Positions 45,295-54,531 of a stretch of DNA of 64,000 nucleotides are shown piece after piece. The notes under the pieces were generated by a model. The model did no database searches, was not told the DNA's origin, and saw only the letters and a program-made list of their open reading frames with translations. The first letter of the stretch is position 1. Each line of letters begins with the position of its first letter. This DNA is from an uncultured Collinsella sp. (GTDB taxonomy: Bacteria > Actinomycetota > Coriobacteriia > Coriobacteriales > Coriobacteriaceae): positions 1-64,000 of the forward strand of contig UQHK01000002.1 in NCBI GenBank assembly GCA_900540855.1, given 5' to 3'. The position numbers and the translations under genes are program-made.

Positions 45295-46596
45295 TTAAAG
45301 GTGATCTTGGATAAGGTCGCAGATGGCTCGGGCGTCGTTGATGTTGATGGCTCGGGTCGCAAAACCGGCATCGAAGGCCTGACGCGCCAGGGCCTCGTTG
45401 CAGGCAAGGGCCAGCGTGCGGCCGTCGACCAGGTCAAGCGAGCTCTTGCCACGCAGACGGTCGACACCGGAGCGCGCGACGACGATGTTGTCGAAGCCCT
45501 CGGTCTTGTAGCCCTCGATGATCACCACGTCGACATCGTTGTAGCGCGACAGCAGCTCGCGCGCGGGCATCTCGTCCTCCTCGCGCGTATCGGCGTACTC
45601 CGCCCAGCGCGTGGCGCAGATGAGTCCCACGTGCTTGGATCCGGCCTGGTGATGGCGCCAGGTGTCCTTAGCGGGCACATCGATATCAAAGCCATGATGC
45701 CCATGATGCTTGAGCGAACCCACGCGCAGGCCGCGGCGGGTGAGCTCGGCGATAACCTTCTCGACGAGCGTGGTCTTGCCCGAGTTTTGGTAGCCGATAA
45801 ACGCGATCGCGGGGACGGCCGGGGCCGGAGCTGCGGGCGCGACGGCGACGGGTGCGCTTGCGGGCGTGGCACCGTCGGCGGCCACGGCCTCAACAGCAGC
45901 GGCCTGGCGCTCTGCACGATCCCACACGCCCGAGTGGCCGCCTTCCTTGTGCAGCAGGCGAACGTCGACGATCTCCATGCCGCGATCGACCGCCTTGCAC
46001 ATGTCATAGATCGTAAGGCACGCGGCACTCGCGCCGGTCAGGGCCTCCATCTCGATACCCGTCTTGCCCGTCACGCCGGCCGTGACCAGCACGTGAAAGC
46101 CAACCTGCCCGTCCGTGCGCGCCGGCACCCAGCCCTCGGGCACGTCCTCGACAGGCGTCCCCGCCGGAGCGATGGGCGCAATGTCGCATTTACTCTTGGT
46201 AATGAGCAGCGGATGGCACATGGGAATGATGTCGCTCGTGCGTTTGATGGCCATAATGCCCGCCACGCGCGCGCAGGCAAGCACGTCGCCCTTTTTGGCG
46301 CGGTCCTGCAGCACCATGGCCTGCGTCTCGGGATGCATGAGGATGGTGCCCTCGGCGATGGCGATGCGATGGGTCTCGGCCTTGTCGGACACATCGACCA
46401 TGCGTACCTCGCCCTTGGCGTCCACATGCGTCAGCTCGTCACGACGGGCGTCACGGGCGGGCTCGGTGGCAGCACTGGCAGTCGGCTGCACGGACGCGTC
46501 GGCGTTGCCAGCATTCGCCGCAGCCGTGACTTTGTGGGCAGACATCGCGGCCCTGCGAGCGGCCTTGGTGGCATCGGCGTACCTGCTCTTGGCCAT
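45295..46596 (-). CDS. Fused MoaC-MobB molybdopterin protein
   Basis: A 433-residue fusion. The MoaC part (about 55-230) makes cyclic pyranopterin monophosphate; its blocks are RVAGIMAIKRTSDIIPMCHPL and EMEALTGASAACLTIYDMCKAVDRGM. An Ala/Pro-rich linker (about 231-262) leads to a MobB part (about 263-433) with Walker A GYQNSGKTTLVEK (268-280) and VGSLKHHGH, linked to guanine dinucleotide attachment. The start follows GGAGGATGATCAT, 4 nt after the moaA stop. The fusion joins an early and a late step of cofactor synthesis in one chain. Confidence 0.92.
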   Translation of the reverse strand: MAKSRYADATKAARRAAMSAHKVTAAANAGNADASVQPTASAATEPARDARRDELTHVDAKGEVRMVDVSDKAETHRIAIAEGTILMHPETQAMVLQDRAKKGDVLACARVAGIMAIKRTSDIIPMCHPLLITKSKCDIAPIAPAGTPVEDVPEGWVPARTDGQVGFHVLVTAGVTGKTGIEMEALTGASAACLTIYDMCKAVDRGMEIVDVRLLHKEGGHSGVWDRAERQAAAVEAVAADGATPASAPVAVAPAAPAPAVPAIAFIGYQNSGKTTLVEKVIAELTRRGLRVGSLKHHGHHGFDIDVPAKDTWRHHQAGSKHVGLICATRWAEYADTREEDEMPARELLSRYNDVDVVIIEGYKTEGFDNIVVARSGVDRLRGKSSLDLVDGRTLALACNEALARQAFDAGFATRAININDARAICDLIQDHL

Positions 46597-46600
46597 ATGA

Positions 46601-47656
46601 TCATCCTCCGATTTGGGACATAAATCGTTGTGTGCCCTCAATTATCGCGTGTTCCTGCGGTTTGTGGGCGACGGCATCGCGCCAAATCGAAAGTACCTGC
46701 ATATCATCACCACGGCGCAGGGCGTCGCGCACCGAATACTCGGCATCGCTGAACAGGCACGGACGCACGTTGCCGTCTGCCGTCAGGCGCAGACGGTTGC
46801 AATTCGCGCAAAAATGGTTGGACATGGCGCTGATGAAGCCGACCGTTCCCGCCGCGCCCGGAAAGTGCCAGTAGCGTGCAGGGCCCGCGCCGGCAGGAGC
46901 GTCGTTGATGTCGAGCGGCTCAAGCTCGCCCAGACCAACCGCGGCGGCCCCGGCATTGATGCGCGCCCGCAGCTCGTCGCTCGGCACGGTGTCGCTCGCA
47001 TCCCACAGCGCCGGATTGAGCGCAGGCGCATGCGGGTCCACAGCGCAATGCGAGCTCGTGCGCTCGTCGCCGATGGGCATATATTCGATAAAGCGCAGGT
47101 GGATGGGGCGGTCGAGCGTGAGCCGCGCGAGGGCCGCCACATCTTGATTGAGCCGGCGCACCACAACGCAGTTGACCTTAACGGGTTCAAAGCCCCAAGC
47201 CAGCGCCGCGTCGATGCCGGCCATGGTCTGCTCGAGTCGACCCAGGCGCGTGATCTTTCCAAACAGCGTAGGGTCGAGCGTGTCGAGCGAAATGTTGACG
47301 CGGTTAAGCCCGGCATCTTTGAGCTGCGGCGCCAGCTTGGGCAGCAGGGCGCCGTTGGTGGTAAGCGAGATGTCCTCGATCTGCGGAATCGCGCGGATGT
47401 CGCGAATGAGCGGGATAATACGGCGGCTGACCAGCGGCTCGCCGCCCGTCAGGCGTACGCGACGAATGCCCTCCCCCGCCACCAAGCGCACAAAGCGGGC
47501 GATTTCCTCGGCGCTGAGCAGCTCGTCGTGCGCGCGGGGCGCCACGCCATCGGCTGGCATGCAGTAAATGCAGCGGAAATTGCACTTGTCGGTAACGGCA
47601 ATGCGCAGGTAGTTGATATCGCGGCCAAAGCCGTCATGTTGCACGTGCCCGTCCAC
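46601..47656 (-). CDS. moaA: GTP 3',8-cyclase
   Basis: A 351-residue radical SAM enzyme that begins molybdopterin synthesis from GTP. The N-terminal cluster is Cys25, Cys29 and Cys32 in CNFRCIYC; GGEPLV follows; and the C-terminal second iron-sulfur site is in FCANCNRLRLTADGNVRPCL. The terminal GG needed for activity is present (SQIGG). The start is a GTG after GGGAGGGCTGC. It is first in a two-gene operon with the moaC-mobB fusion. Confidence 0.95.
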   Translation of the reverse strand: MDGHVQHDGFGRDINYLRIAVTDKCNFRCIYCMPADGVAPRAHDELLSAEEIARFVRLVAGEGIRRVRLTGGEPLVSRRIIPLIRDIRAIPQIEDISLTTNGALLPKLAPQLKDAGLNRVNISLDTLDPTLFGKITRLGRLEQTMAGIDAALAWGFEPVKVNCVVVRRLNQDVAALARLTLDRPIHLRFIEYMPIGDERTSSHCAVDPHAPALNPALWDASDTVPSDELRARINAGAAAVGLGELEPLDINDAPAGAGPARYWHFPGAAGTVGFISAMSNHFCANCNRLRLTADGNVRPCLFSDAEYSVRDALRRGDDMQVLSIWRDAVAHKPQEHAIIEGTQRFMSQIGG

Positions 47657-47785
47657 GCAGCCCTCCCCTCACGCGGCGTTTTATTCTTCGGAAAACATAA
47701 TACCCCACGCGAGAATCATGCCGACACCCGTACGACAGGACAGGTCGCTTCGAGCAAAACGGACTTTCCAAGCCCATCCTCAGCA

Positions 47786-47852
47786 CAGACCATCACAACA
47801 TTCGATGCTTTTCCCGATTTTGGCAAAAAACGTCGAATGTTGTGATGGTCTG
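47786..47852. repeat. Palindromic repeat ATCACAACATTCGA, copy C
   Basis: Perfect 20-bp arms, CAGACCATCACAACATTCGA and its complement, enclose a 27-bp centre nearly identical to that of copy D. It lies between the moaA start and the nuclease-like gene stop. Confidence 0.8.
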
Positions 47853-47889
47853 CCTGCCCACGGCACCTCGTAGAAGGGCCGAAACGCCC

Positions 47890-48927
47890 CTAAAGACCGC
47901 CGTCCCAGTGTCGAATCACAAATTCTCGCAGGTCGTTCTGCCGCTTTTGGAACGCTTCGCTTCGGTCGCACTTAAGGCCCATAGCGAGCGCGATGGCATT
48001 CATCGCCCGGTGCAATTGCAGCTGATGGGCAAACTGAGTCCCAGTGAGGACGATCATCCTAAAGCCCAGCGCGCTCAGCACGGTCATACGCTCCGCATCC
48101 GACGCGCTGCGCTGTTTATCAAGATGGTCCGAGCCGTTGTATTCAATCCCCGTACCGCTTGCAGGCGCATATACGTCAATCTCGAAATACCCGGCCTTTG
48201 CGAGATACTTGAACTCGTTGGGAACATCGACCCGATGGTTGAGCTCGATCTTGGCGTATCCCAGCCCGCCCTGAGAACGCTTTGCCACGACCATGATTGC
48301 GGTGGCCGTCTCCATGGGCGACCGCGCGCCATCGCGCACGCGCTTGAGCACGGCAGCCGCGCGTATAGCCCCCTGACGAGATCGGTTCTCATTGCAATAG
48401 GCAATCAAGTCGGCAACGGTATACCTCTGCCCCATCTCGATATAATCGCCTGTCGACAGATGATTCAAATGGTATCGGGCGCAGATTTCGTAGCCGTATT
48501 CCAGCTGCTCGGGCTCGCTCATCCACGAACCCGCTTGGACAAAGCACATGACCTCATCAACCACCAGAAGGCCCTCCGCCACCTCGATAAGATGGCCTGG
48601 AGGTACCGGCGCCCCAAACACGTGGCACCTAAATCCAGCCGGCGTCGAGCGCTCAAAATCGAAGTTGACGAGCGTGTCGATATGATCGAGCTCTTCTCGT
48701 GGAATACCAAGCGAAACCAGATAGTCGGTAACGATCCCGACTGCCGTTGAAGCCCTCAGCCCCTTGGCATCGAGCCCCAATTTGGGCAGGCTCGCGGTCG
48801 GCTCCGCCTCGTTAGCAAGCGAGTCCTCATCGTATAGGCTGCTTGCCCGCGAGAGCGGCTCGGACGGGCGCGCCACGTTGTGGTACAGCCAGGCAGTCTT
48901 ATGGGACAGGACGATCGGCAGGTCCAT
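47890..48927 (-). CDS. DUF559-like nuclease-fold protein
   Basis: A 345-residue protein whose C-terminal third resembles DUF559/Vsr-like PD-(D/E)xK nucleases: FEIDVYAPASGTGIEYNGSDH (about 250-270) followed by an Arg/Lys region and VLTGTQFAHQLQL. The N-terminal part is not recognised and may be a partner- or DNA-binding region, as in AbiEi-like proteins. The activity is inferred from the fold only. The ATG follows GGAGGGCTC. Copies C and D of the palindromic repeat flank it. Confidence 0.65.
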   Translation of the reverse strand: MDLPIVLSHKTAWLYHNVARPSEPLSRASSLYDEDSLANEAEPTASLPKLGLDAKGLRASTAVGIVTDYLVSLGIPREELDHIDTLVNFDFERSTPAGFRCHVFGAPVPPGHLIEVAEGLLVVDEVMCFVQAGSWMSEPEQLEYGYEICARYHLNHLSTGDYIEMGQRYTVADLIAYCNENRSRQGAIRAAAVLKRVRDGARSPMETATAIMVVAKRSQGGLGYAKIELNHRVDVPNEFKYLAKAGYFEIDVYAPASGTGIEYNGSDHLDKQRSASDAERMTVLSALGFRMIVLTGTQFAHQLQLHRAMNAIALAMGLKCDRSEAFQKRQNDLREFVIRHWDGGL

Positions 48928-49028
48928 GAGCCCTCCAATGGAGTCGGATAACCAATCTTATTCCCCTGCCCACGGGTCCGCACACCTTCGCGCGCAAGAA
49001 AGCGATTCCACCCGATCGAGTGGCAGAA

Positions 49029-49093
49029 AAACCATCACAACATTCGATGCTTTCCCCGATTTTGGCAAAAAACGGCGAATGTTGTGATGGTTT
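49029..49093. repeat. Palindromic repeat ATCACAACATTCGA, copy D
   Basis: Perfect 18-bp arms, AAACCATCACAACATTCG and its complement. On the minus strand the second arm runs into TTTTTC, so it can act as the terminator of the ABC gene at 49143. Confidence 0.8.
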
Positions 49094-49142
49094 GAGGTGA
49101 GGTGAGAGACACGGAGAGGTCAAAGCATCGTGCTCGAACGGG

Positions 49143-51041
49143 TTAATCCAGCTCTTTTAAGCCATGCGCCAGTTGCCAGTACTCGCCGTGCTGGGCGAGC
49201 AGCTCCTCGTGGGTGCCGCGCTCGATGATGCGGCCGTGTTCAAGGACCATGATGGCGTCGGCGTCGCGGACGGTGGACAGGCGGTGCGCGATCATAAACG
49301 TGGTGCGTCCGCGCATGATGCGGTCCATACCGCGCTCGATAAGCTTTTCGGTGCGCGTGTCGATGCTCGAAGTGGCCTCGTCCAGGATGAGCACCGGTGG
49401 GTCGGCGACGGCCACGCGCGCAATGGCGAGCAGCTGGCGCTGGCCCTGCGACAGGTTGGCGCCGTCGGCCGTGACCGGCGTGTCGTAGCCTCTAGGCAGG
49501 CGGCGGATAAACGAATCCGCGCAGGCAGCCTCGGCGGCGGCGCGCACTTCCTCGTCGGTCGCGTCGAGCTTGCCAAAGCGGATGTTCTGCGCAATGGTGC
49601 CGCTAAACAGGTGCGTGTCCTGCAGCACAATGCCGAGCGACCCGCGCAGGCTGGCCTTGGCAATGTGCTTGACGTCGATGCCGTCGTACGTGATCTCGCC
49701 GTCATCGACCTCGTAGAAGCGGTTGATGAGGTTGGTGATGGTCGTCTTTCCGGCGCCCGTCGAGCCCACAAACGCGATCTTTTGCCCCGGCTTGGCAAAC
49801 AGGTTGAGGTCCGTGAGCACACGGGTGCCCGGCACGTAGGAAAAGTCCACGGCATGGAAGCGCACGTCGCCGGCAAGCGGGACCAAGCCGCACGTGAGCT
49901 CGGTACCGTCGGCAGCCACCGCACGGCCCGACTCATCAACGGCAGCCACATCATGCAAGTGCCCGTACGCGCCCACGCCCTGGCCCTCGGGAATCTTCCA
50001 CGCCCACGCGGCGTCGCCCGTCTGCACCAGCTCCACGCAGCCCTCGTCTACCTCGGGCTTAAGGTCCATGGCGGCAAATAGGCGCTCGGCACCGGCCAGC
50101 GCGTTGAGCAAAAAGTTGCCAAGCTGCGTGAACTGGTTGATGGGCATGGCGGCCTGACGCACAAAGACCAGGTAACTTGCAAGCGCGCCCACGTCGGCGA
50201 GCCCCTTGATGCAGAGCATGCCGCCCGCAACGGCGACGATGGCATAGTTGACGTAGCCGATCACCACAGTCATGGGAACCATCGAGTTGGCGTAGCTCAC
50301 GGCGGCGGTGCCGGTGCGGCGAAGCTCGTCGTTGCGGCAGGTGAAGCCGGCGACATTCGCTGCCTCGCGGTTAAAGACCTTGATGACCTTTTGGCCCGAG
50401 ACCATCTCTTCGATATATCCGTCCAGGTCGCCAAGCGATGCCTGCTGGGCGGCAAAGAAGCGCTTAGAGCGCGCGCCCGAGTAGCGCGCATACAGCACAA
50501 TGGCCGCATCGCACACGAGCGTGATAATCGTGAGCTGCCAGTTAAGGATGATGAGCATGGCCGTGGTGCCCACAACCTGAATGGCGGCCTGAATCACGTT
50601 GGCAAAGCTGTTGTTGAGCGCCTCGGAGACGGTGTCGACGTCGTTGGTGAAAAAGCTCATGATGTCACCCGAGCGCGTGCTGTCAAAATAACTGAGCGGC
50701 AGCGTCTGGATGTGCGCGAACAGGTCGCGGCGAATATCGGACACCACGCGCTGGGCCGCGCGCACCATGATCTGTGAGTAGCCCAGGGCCGAGAGCACGC
50801 CCGCGGCGTAGATGATCGCCGTCAGGATGACCTGCTTGGCGAGCAGTTCCTCCCCGCCCGTGGCCAAACCGTTAACGATGGGGCGCACCATGTAGGTGCC
50901 GGCGAGGCTCGCGATGGCGGCGACGGAGGCGAGCACACCCACCGCCAGCAGCGAGAACTTGGCATGCCCCATGTAGGAGAGCAGGCGGCGGAGCGTCTGC
51001 GCCAGATTGGCGGGACGGGCCTGAGCGGATGTCTTAGGCAT
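49143..51041 (-). CDS. ABC exporter half, canonical ATPase site
   Basis: A 632-residue fused permease/ATPase. The six-helix membrane domain (about 25-320, with LPLSYFDSTRSGDIMSFFTND) and an insertion between domains (about 335-395) precede Walker A GSTGAGKTT, signature LSQGQRQLL, Walker B LILDEATSSID and H-loop IAHR. The catalytic residues are intact, so it is probably the active partner of a heterodimer with the gene upstream, which has a degenerate site. The ATG lies 8 nt inside the upstream gene's end; an in-frame GTG 9 nt earlier is possible but worse spaced. Confidence 0.88.
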   Translation of the reverse strand: MPKTSAQARPANLAQTLRRLLSYMGHAKFSLLAVGVLASVAAIASLAGTYMVRPIVNGLATGGEELLAKQVILTAIIYAAGVLSALGYSQIMVRAAQRVVSDIRRDLFAHIQTLPLSYFDSTRSGDIMSFFTNDVDTVSEALNNSFANVIQAAIQVVGTTAMLIILNWQLTIITLVCDAAIVLYARYSGARSKRFFAAQQASLGDLDGYIEEMVSGQKVIKVFNREAANVAGFTCRNDELRRTGTAAVSYANSMVPMTVVIGYVNYAIVAVAGGMLCIKGLADVGALASYLVFVRQAAMPINQFTQLGNFLLNALAGAERLFAAMDLKPEVDEGCVELVQTGDAAWAWKIPEGQGVGAYGHLHDVAAVDESGRAVAADGTELTCGLVPLAGDVRFHAVDFSYVPGTRVLTDLNLFAKPGQKIAFVGSTGAGKTTITNLINRFYEVDDGEITYDGIDVKHIAKASLRGSLGIVLQDTHLFSGTIAQNIRFGKLDATDEEVRAAAEAACADSFIRRLPRGYDTPVTADGANLSQGQRQLLAIARVAVADPPVLILDEATSSIDTRTEKLIERGMDRIMRGRTTFMIAHRLSTVRDADAIMVLEHGRIIERGTHEELLAQHGEYWQLAHGLKELD

Positions 51042-52853
51042 GGCGCTCACCCCCTTCCAAGGTCAATCCGCTGGGGACGGAGGAAAACGGATCATTCGCG
51101 CAGCCATCGTCGCTGGCGTCGCCGGTGTCTGCGTTCCCCGCAAACTCCATCTGCGAGGCGTAAATCTCTTGGTAGATGTTGTCGCCCGCCAGCAGTTCCT
51201 CGTGCGTGCCCACGCCGTGGACACGACCGTCGTCCAACACCACAATGCGATCGGCATCCATGACGCTCGCGATGCGCTGGGCGATGATGAGCACGGTCGT
51301 ATTGGGAATCCGAGCGATGTGCTCGCGAATCTCAGCGTCGGTCGCCATATCGACCGCGCTGGTGGAGTCATCAAAAATGAGCACGCGCGGATGTTTGAGC
51401 AGCGTGCGCGCGATGCACAGGCGTTGCTTCTGGCCACCCGAAACACCGGCGCCGCCTTGACCCAACTCGCCGTCCAGCCCGCCGATGCGATCAAGGAACT
51501 CGTCCACGCACGCCGCGCGGCAAGCCGCGAGGAGCCCATCGTCCGACGCCCGCGGATTGCCCCACTGCAGGTTCTCGCGCACGGTGCCCGTGAACAGCAC
51601 ATTCTTTTGCAGCACAATTCCCACCGCGTCGCGCAAGGTAGCCAGGTCGTAGTCGCGCACGTCGCGTCCGCCCACAAGCACGGCACCCTCGGTGGCGTCA
51701 TACAGGCGCGCGATTAGCTGCACAAGCGAGCTCTTGCCCGAACCCGTGCCGCCGAGGATGCCCACCGTCGAGCCGCTCTCGATGCGAAGGTCGATATGCT
51801 CGAGCACGTCCTCGGCTGCATCCGCGCGGTATTTAAAGGAAACGTCGCGAAACTCGATACTGCCGTCCGCTGGCACCGCAGTCGCGAGGTCTCCCGCAGG
51901 GTTGGCGATAAAGGGCTCCTCATCGAGCACCTCTGCGATACGGCCCACACTCGTGAGAGCGCGCGTGAGCAGCAAAAACACGTTGGAAATCATCATGAGC
52001 GAGTTCATGATCAGCAGCACGTAGCTCATAAAGCCCGTGAGCGAGCCCACGCCCAAGCGACCTTCGATGATCATGCGGCCGCCAATCCACAGGATCGAGA
52101 GCGCAGCCACGTACATCGAGAGTTGGAACACCGGCAGGTTGAGCACAGCGTTGCCAAAGGTCTTGGTCGCCGTGCTGGCGAGCTCGGTATTGACGGTGTC
52201 GAACTTGTCGCACTCGTGCTCGGCGCGCACGTAAGCCTTTACGGCGCGCACGGCGGTAAGGTCCTCTTGTACCACTGGTCCATCGAGGTCTGGAGTTGGC
52301 GGTAGAGCGGGCTCACGCGCACGGTAATGATACCAAGCACGATGGCGAGCATCGGCAGAATGACGGCAAAGACCGCCGCGAGCTCGCGCGAGAGCGCAAA
52401 AGCGTAGACGAGGCCCATGACCAGATTTACCGGCCCGCGCACCATGGGGCGGAAGCCGTTACCTACGGCGTTTTGAATCACGGTGATGTCGGTGGTCATG
52501 CGAGTGACAAGCGAGCTGGCGTCGTAGTTGTCCAGATTGCCAAAAGCGAGCGTCTGGATCTTGCGATACTCCGCCTCGCGCAGGTTAGCGCCCAGCCCCG
52601 AGGCGACGCGAGCAGACGTGCGTGCATAGCCCAAGCCAAGTACCAGCGAACATGCGGCGCATACCAACATATACGTGCCCTGCAACAGCATGTAGTTGAT
52701 GTCGCCCGCGGGCACGCCCACATCGATGATATTTGCCATGATGACCGGGATAAACAGCTCGAGCGCCGTCTCGGCCGTCACAAAGAGCACGCCGAGTATG
52801 GCATCGCGGCGGTATGTCCCCAGATAGGAAAACAAAATCTTGAGATTGCGCAC
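51034..52853 (-). pseudogene. ABC exporter half with degenerate ATPase site, frameshifted
   Basis: Two adjacent reading frames give one fused half transporter. The first (52853 to about 52267) holds most of the membrane domain and ends RQLQTSMDQ; the second (from about 52267 to 51034) continues VVQEDLTAVRAVKAYVRAEHE and carries the ATPase. Relatives read DQ-VNA-VVQE here, so about 10 nt appear missing. The ATPase has Walker A GGTGSGKSS and signature VSGGQKQR, but Walker B is IFDDSTSAVD (Asp for the catalytic Glu) and the H-loop is IAQR (Gln for His), as in the inactive half of heterodimers. The start is a GTG. A sequencing error is possible. Confidence 0.8.
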
Positions 52854-53041
52854 GCAGATTCATCCCCCATCAAACGTTGTTCGCAAACCCACGTATTATG
52901 GCGCGCCGTGCGGCGGTGTCAAGTGATGCGAAATCGATTTCTGCAAGGCTAGTGCAGGCGCCATGCTCACAGGGCGCACGTCCGTATTCAATTAGAAATG
53001 AACGCGAGCGTGACTTTTTCGCCCCACTGCCGACACAAACC

Positions 53042-53072
53042 TTGACTCTACAATCGTTGTAGGGTTTTCACT
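53042..53072 (+). promoter_or_regulatory. MerR-type promoter of the MATE pump
   Basis: TTGACT (53042-53047) is followed after 19 bp by TTCACT (53067-53072). The spacer contains CTACAATCGTTGTAG, a perfect dyad. A long 19-bp spacer with a dyad inside is the signature of promoters activated by MerR-family proteins such as BmrR, and a MerR gene lies just downstream of the pump. Confidence 0.75.
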
Positions 53073-53114
53073 ACACTGGTACGTAAACGACCCAAGCCAG
53101 AAAGTGCCCCGCCC

Positions 53115-54461
53115 ATGGAACACGACCTCACACGCGGCAATGTCCTCAAGACCATCGCGGTCTTTGCCCTGCCCTATATGCTCTCGTACTTTTTGCAGAT
53201 GCTCTACGGCATGGCCGATCTGTACATGATGGGACAGTTTAGCGGCGCTGCCGGCATCACCGCCGTGGGCAACGGCGCACAGACGCTCTATATCATTACC
53301 GTGACACTCGTTGGTCTGGCCATGGGAACGACGGTCATCGTCGGCCACGCCGTGGGCTCGCGCCGCTTCGATCGCGCCGAGACCGCCATCGGCAATACCA
53401 TCACGCTCTTTATGGGTGTCTCGGTGGTACTGGCCGCTGTCCTGCTCGCGCTTTGCCCGCAGATCGTGGCGCTCATTGGCACGCCGGCCGAAGCGGTCGA
53501 AGGCACTGCCGCCTACCTGCGTATCTGCTTTATCGGCATTCCCTTTATCGCCGCGTACAACATTCTTTCGGCCATCTTTCGCGGGCTAGGCGATTCGCGC
53601 TCGCCCATGTACGTAATTGGCGTGGCATGCATCATCAACATCGCGCTCGATTTTCTGTTTATCGGCCACATGGGGCTCGGCCCCGTGGGCGCGGCGCTCG
53701 GCACGGTGACCGCGCAGACAGCCAGCGTTGCCCTCGCGCTCGTGTGGCTCAAGAGCCGTCGCACAAACATCCACGTTAAGCGCAGCGACCTGCGCCCCCA
53801 GCCCGAGGTGCTCGGCAGCATTCTTAAAATCGGCGTGCCCGTGGCTGTGCAGGACGGCTGCATCCAGGTAGCGTTTATGTTTATCACCGTCATCGCCAAC
53901 CACCGCGGTCTGGTCGACGCCGCCGCCGTGGGCCTGGTCGAGAAGATGATCAGCTTTTTGTTCATTGTGCCTAGTTCCATGGGTGCCACCGTCAGCGCAC
54001 TCACGGCGCAAAACGCCGGCGCGGGCAAGGGCGACCGCGCGCGTCAGGTACTCAAGGACGCCATGACGATCTCGGTGGTGTACGGCTGCCTGATCACGGT
54101 GCTGATGTGGCTGGTGGCACCGGCGTTTATCGGCTTTTTTGCCAAGGACCCCGCGGTGGTCGCCGCCGGTACTGGCTATATGCACAGTTATATTTTCGAC
54201 GCGATTTTTGCCGGCATCCACATTTGCTTTAGCGGCTTTTTCGCTGCATACGGCAAGAGCTACATCGGCTTTGCGCACAACGTGCTGGCCGTGGCGCTCA
54301 TTCGCGTGCCGGGCGCGTGGCTGCTGTCGAACGCCTATTCCGACACGCTGTTTCCCATGGGCATCGCCTCACCGTGCGGGTCGATTCTGTCGGCGACCAT
54401 CTGCGTGATTGCATTTACCGTGCTCAACCGCCGCGGGGCTTTTGACAAGCTGATGGCGTAG
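53115..54461 (+). CDS. MATE-family multidrug efflux transporter
   Basis: A 448-residue inner-membrane antiporter with about 12 helices. The N-terminal block VFALPYMLSYFLQMLYGMADLYMMGQF and repeated NAGAGKGDRARQ-type loops are typical of MATE pumps, which exchange Na+ or H+ for cationic drugs. Upstream lies a MerR-type promoter, and a MerR regulator follows 70 nt after its stop, so the pump is probably drug-inducible. The ribosome site is weak (AGAAAG). Confidence 0.88.
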   Translation: MEHDLTRGNVLKTIAVFALPYMLSYFLQMLYGMADLYMMGQFSGAAGITAVGNGAQTLYIITVTLVGLAMGTTVIVGHAVGSRRFDRAETAIGNTITLFMGVSVVLAAVLLALCPQIVALIGTPAEAVEGTAAYLRICFIGIPFIAAYNILSAIFRGLGDSRSPMYVIGVACIINIALDFLFIGHMGLGPVGAALGTVTAQTASVALALVWLKSRRTNIHVKRSDLRPQPEVLGSILKIGVPVAVQDGCIQVAFMFITVIANHRGLVDAAAVGLVEKMISFLFIVPSSMGATVSALTAQNAGAGKGDRARQVLKDAMTISVVYGCLITVLMWLVAPAFIGFFAKDPAVVAAGTGYMHSYIFDAIFAGIHICFSGFFAAYGKSYIGFAHNVLAVALIRVPGAWLLSNAYSDTLFPMGIASPCGSILSATICVIAFTVLNRRGAFDKLMA

Positions 54462-54531
54462 CACGGAACTTTCACGTCAAGAAATACGGTGGGACCGTCC
54501 CGTTTCGCCTGCCACAGAAAGGAACAGAGCC

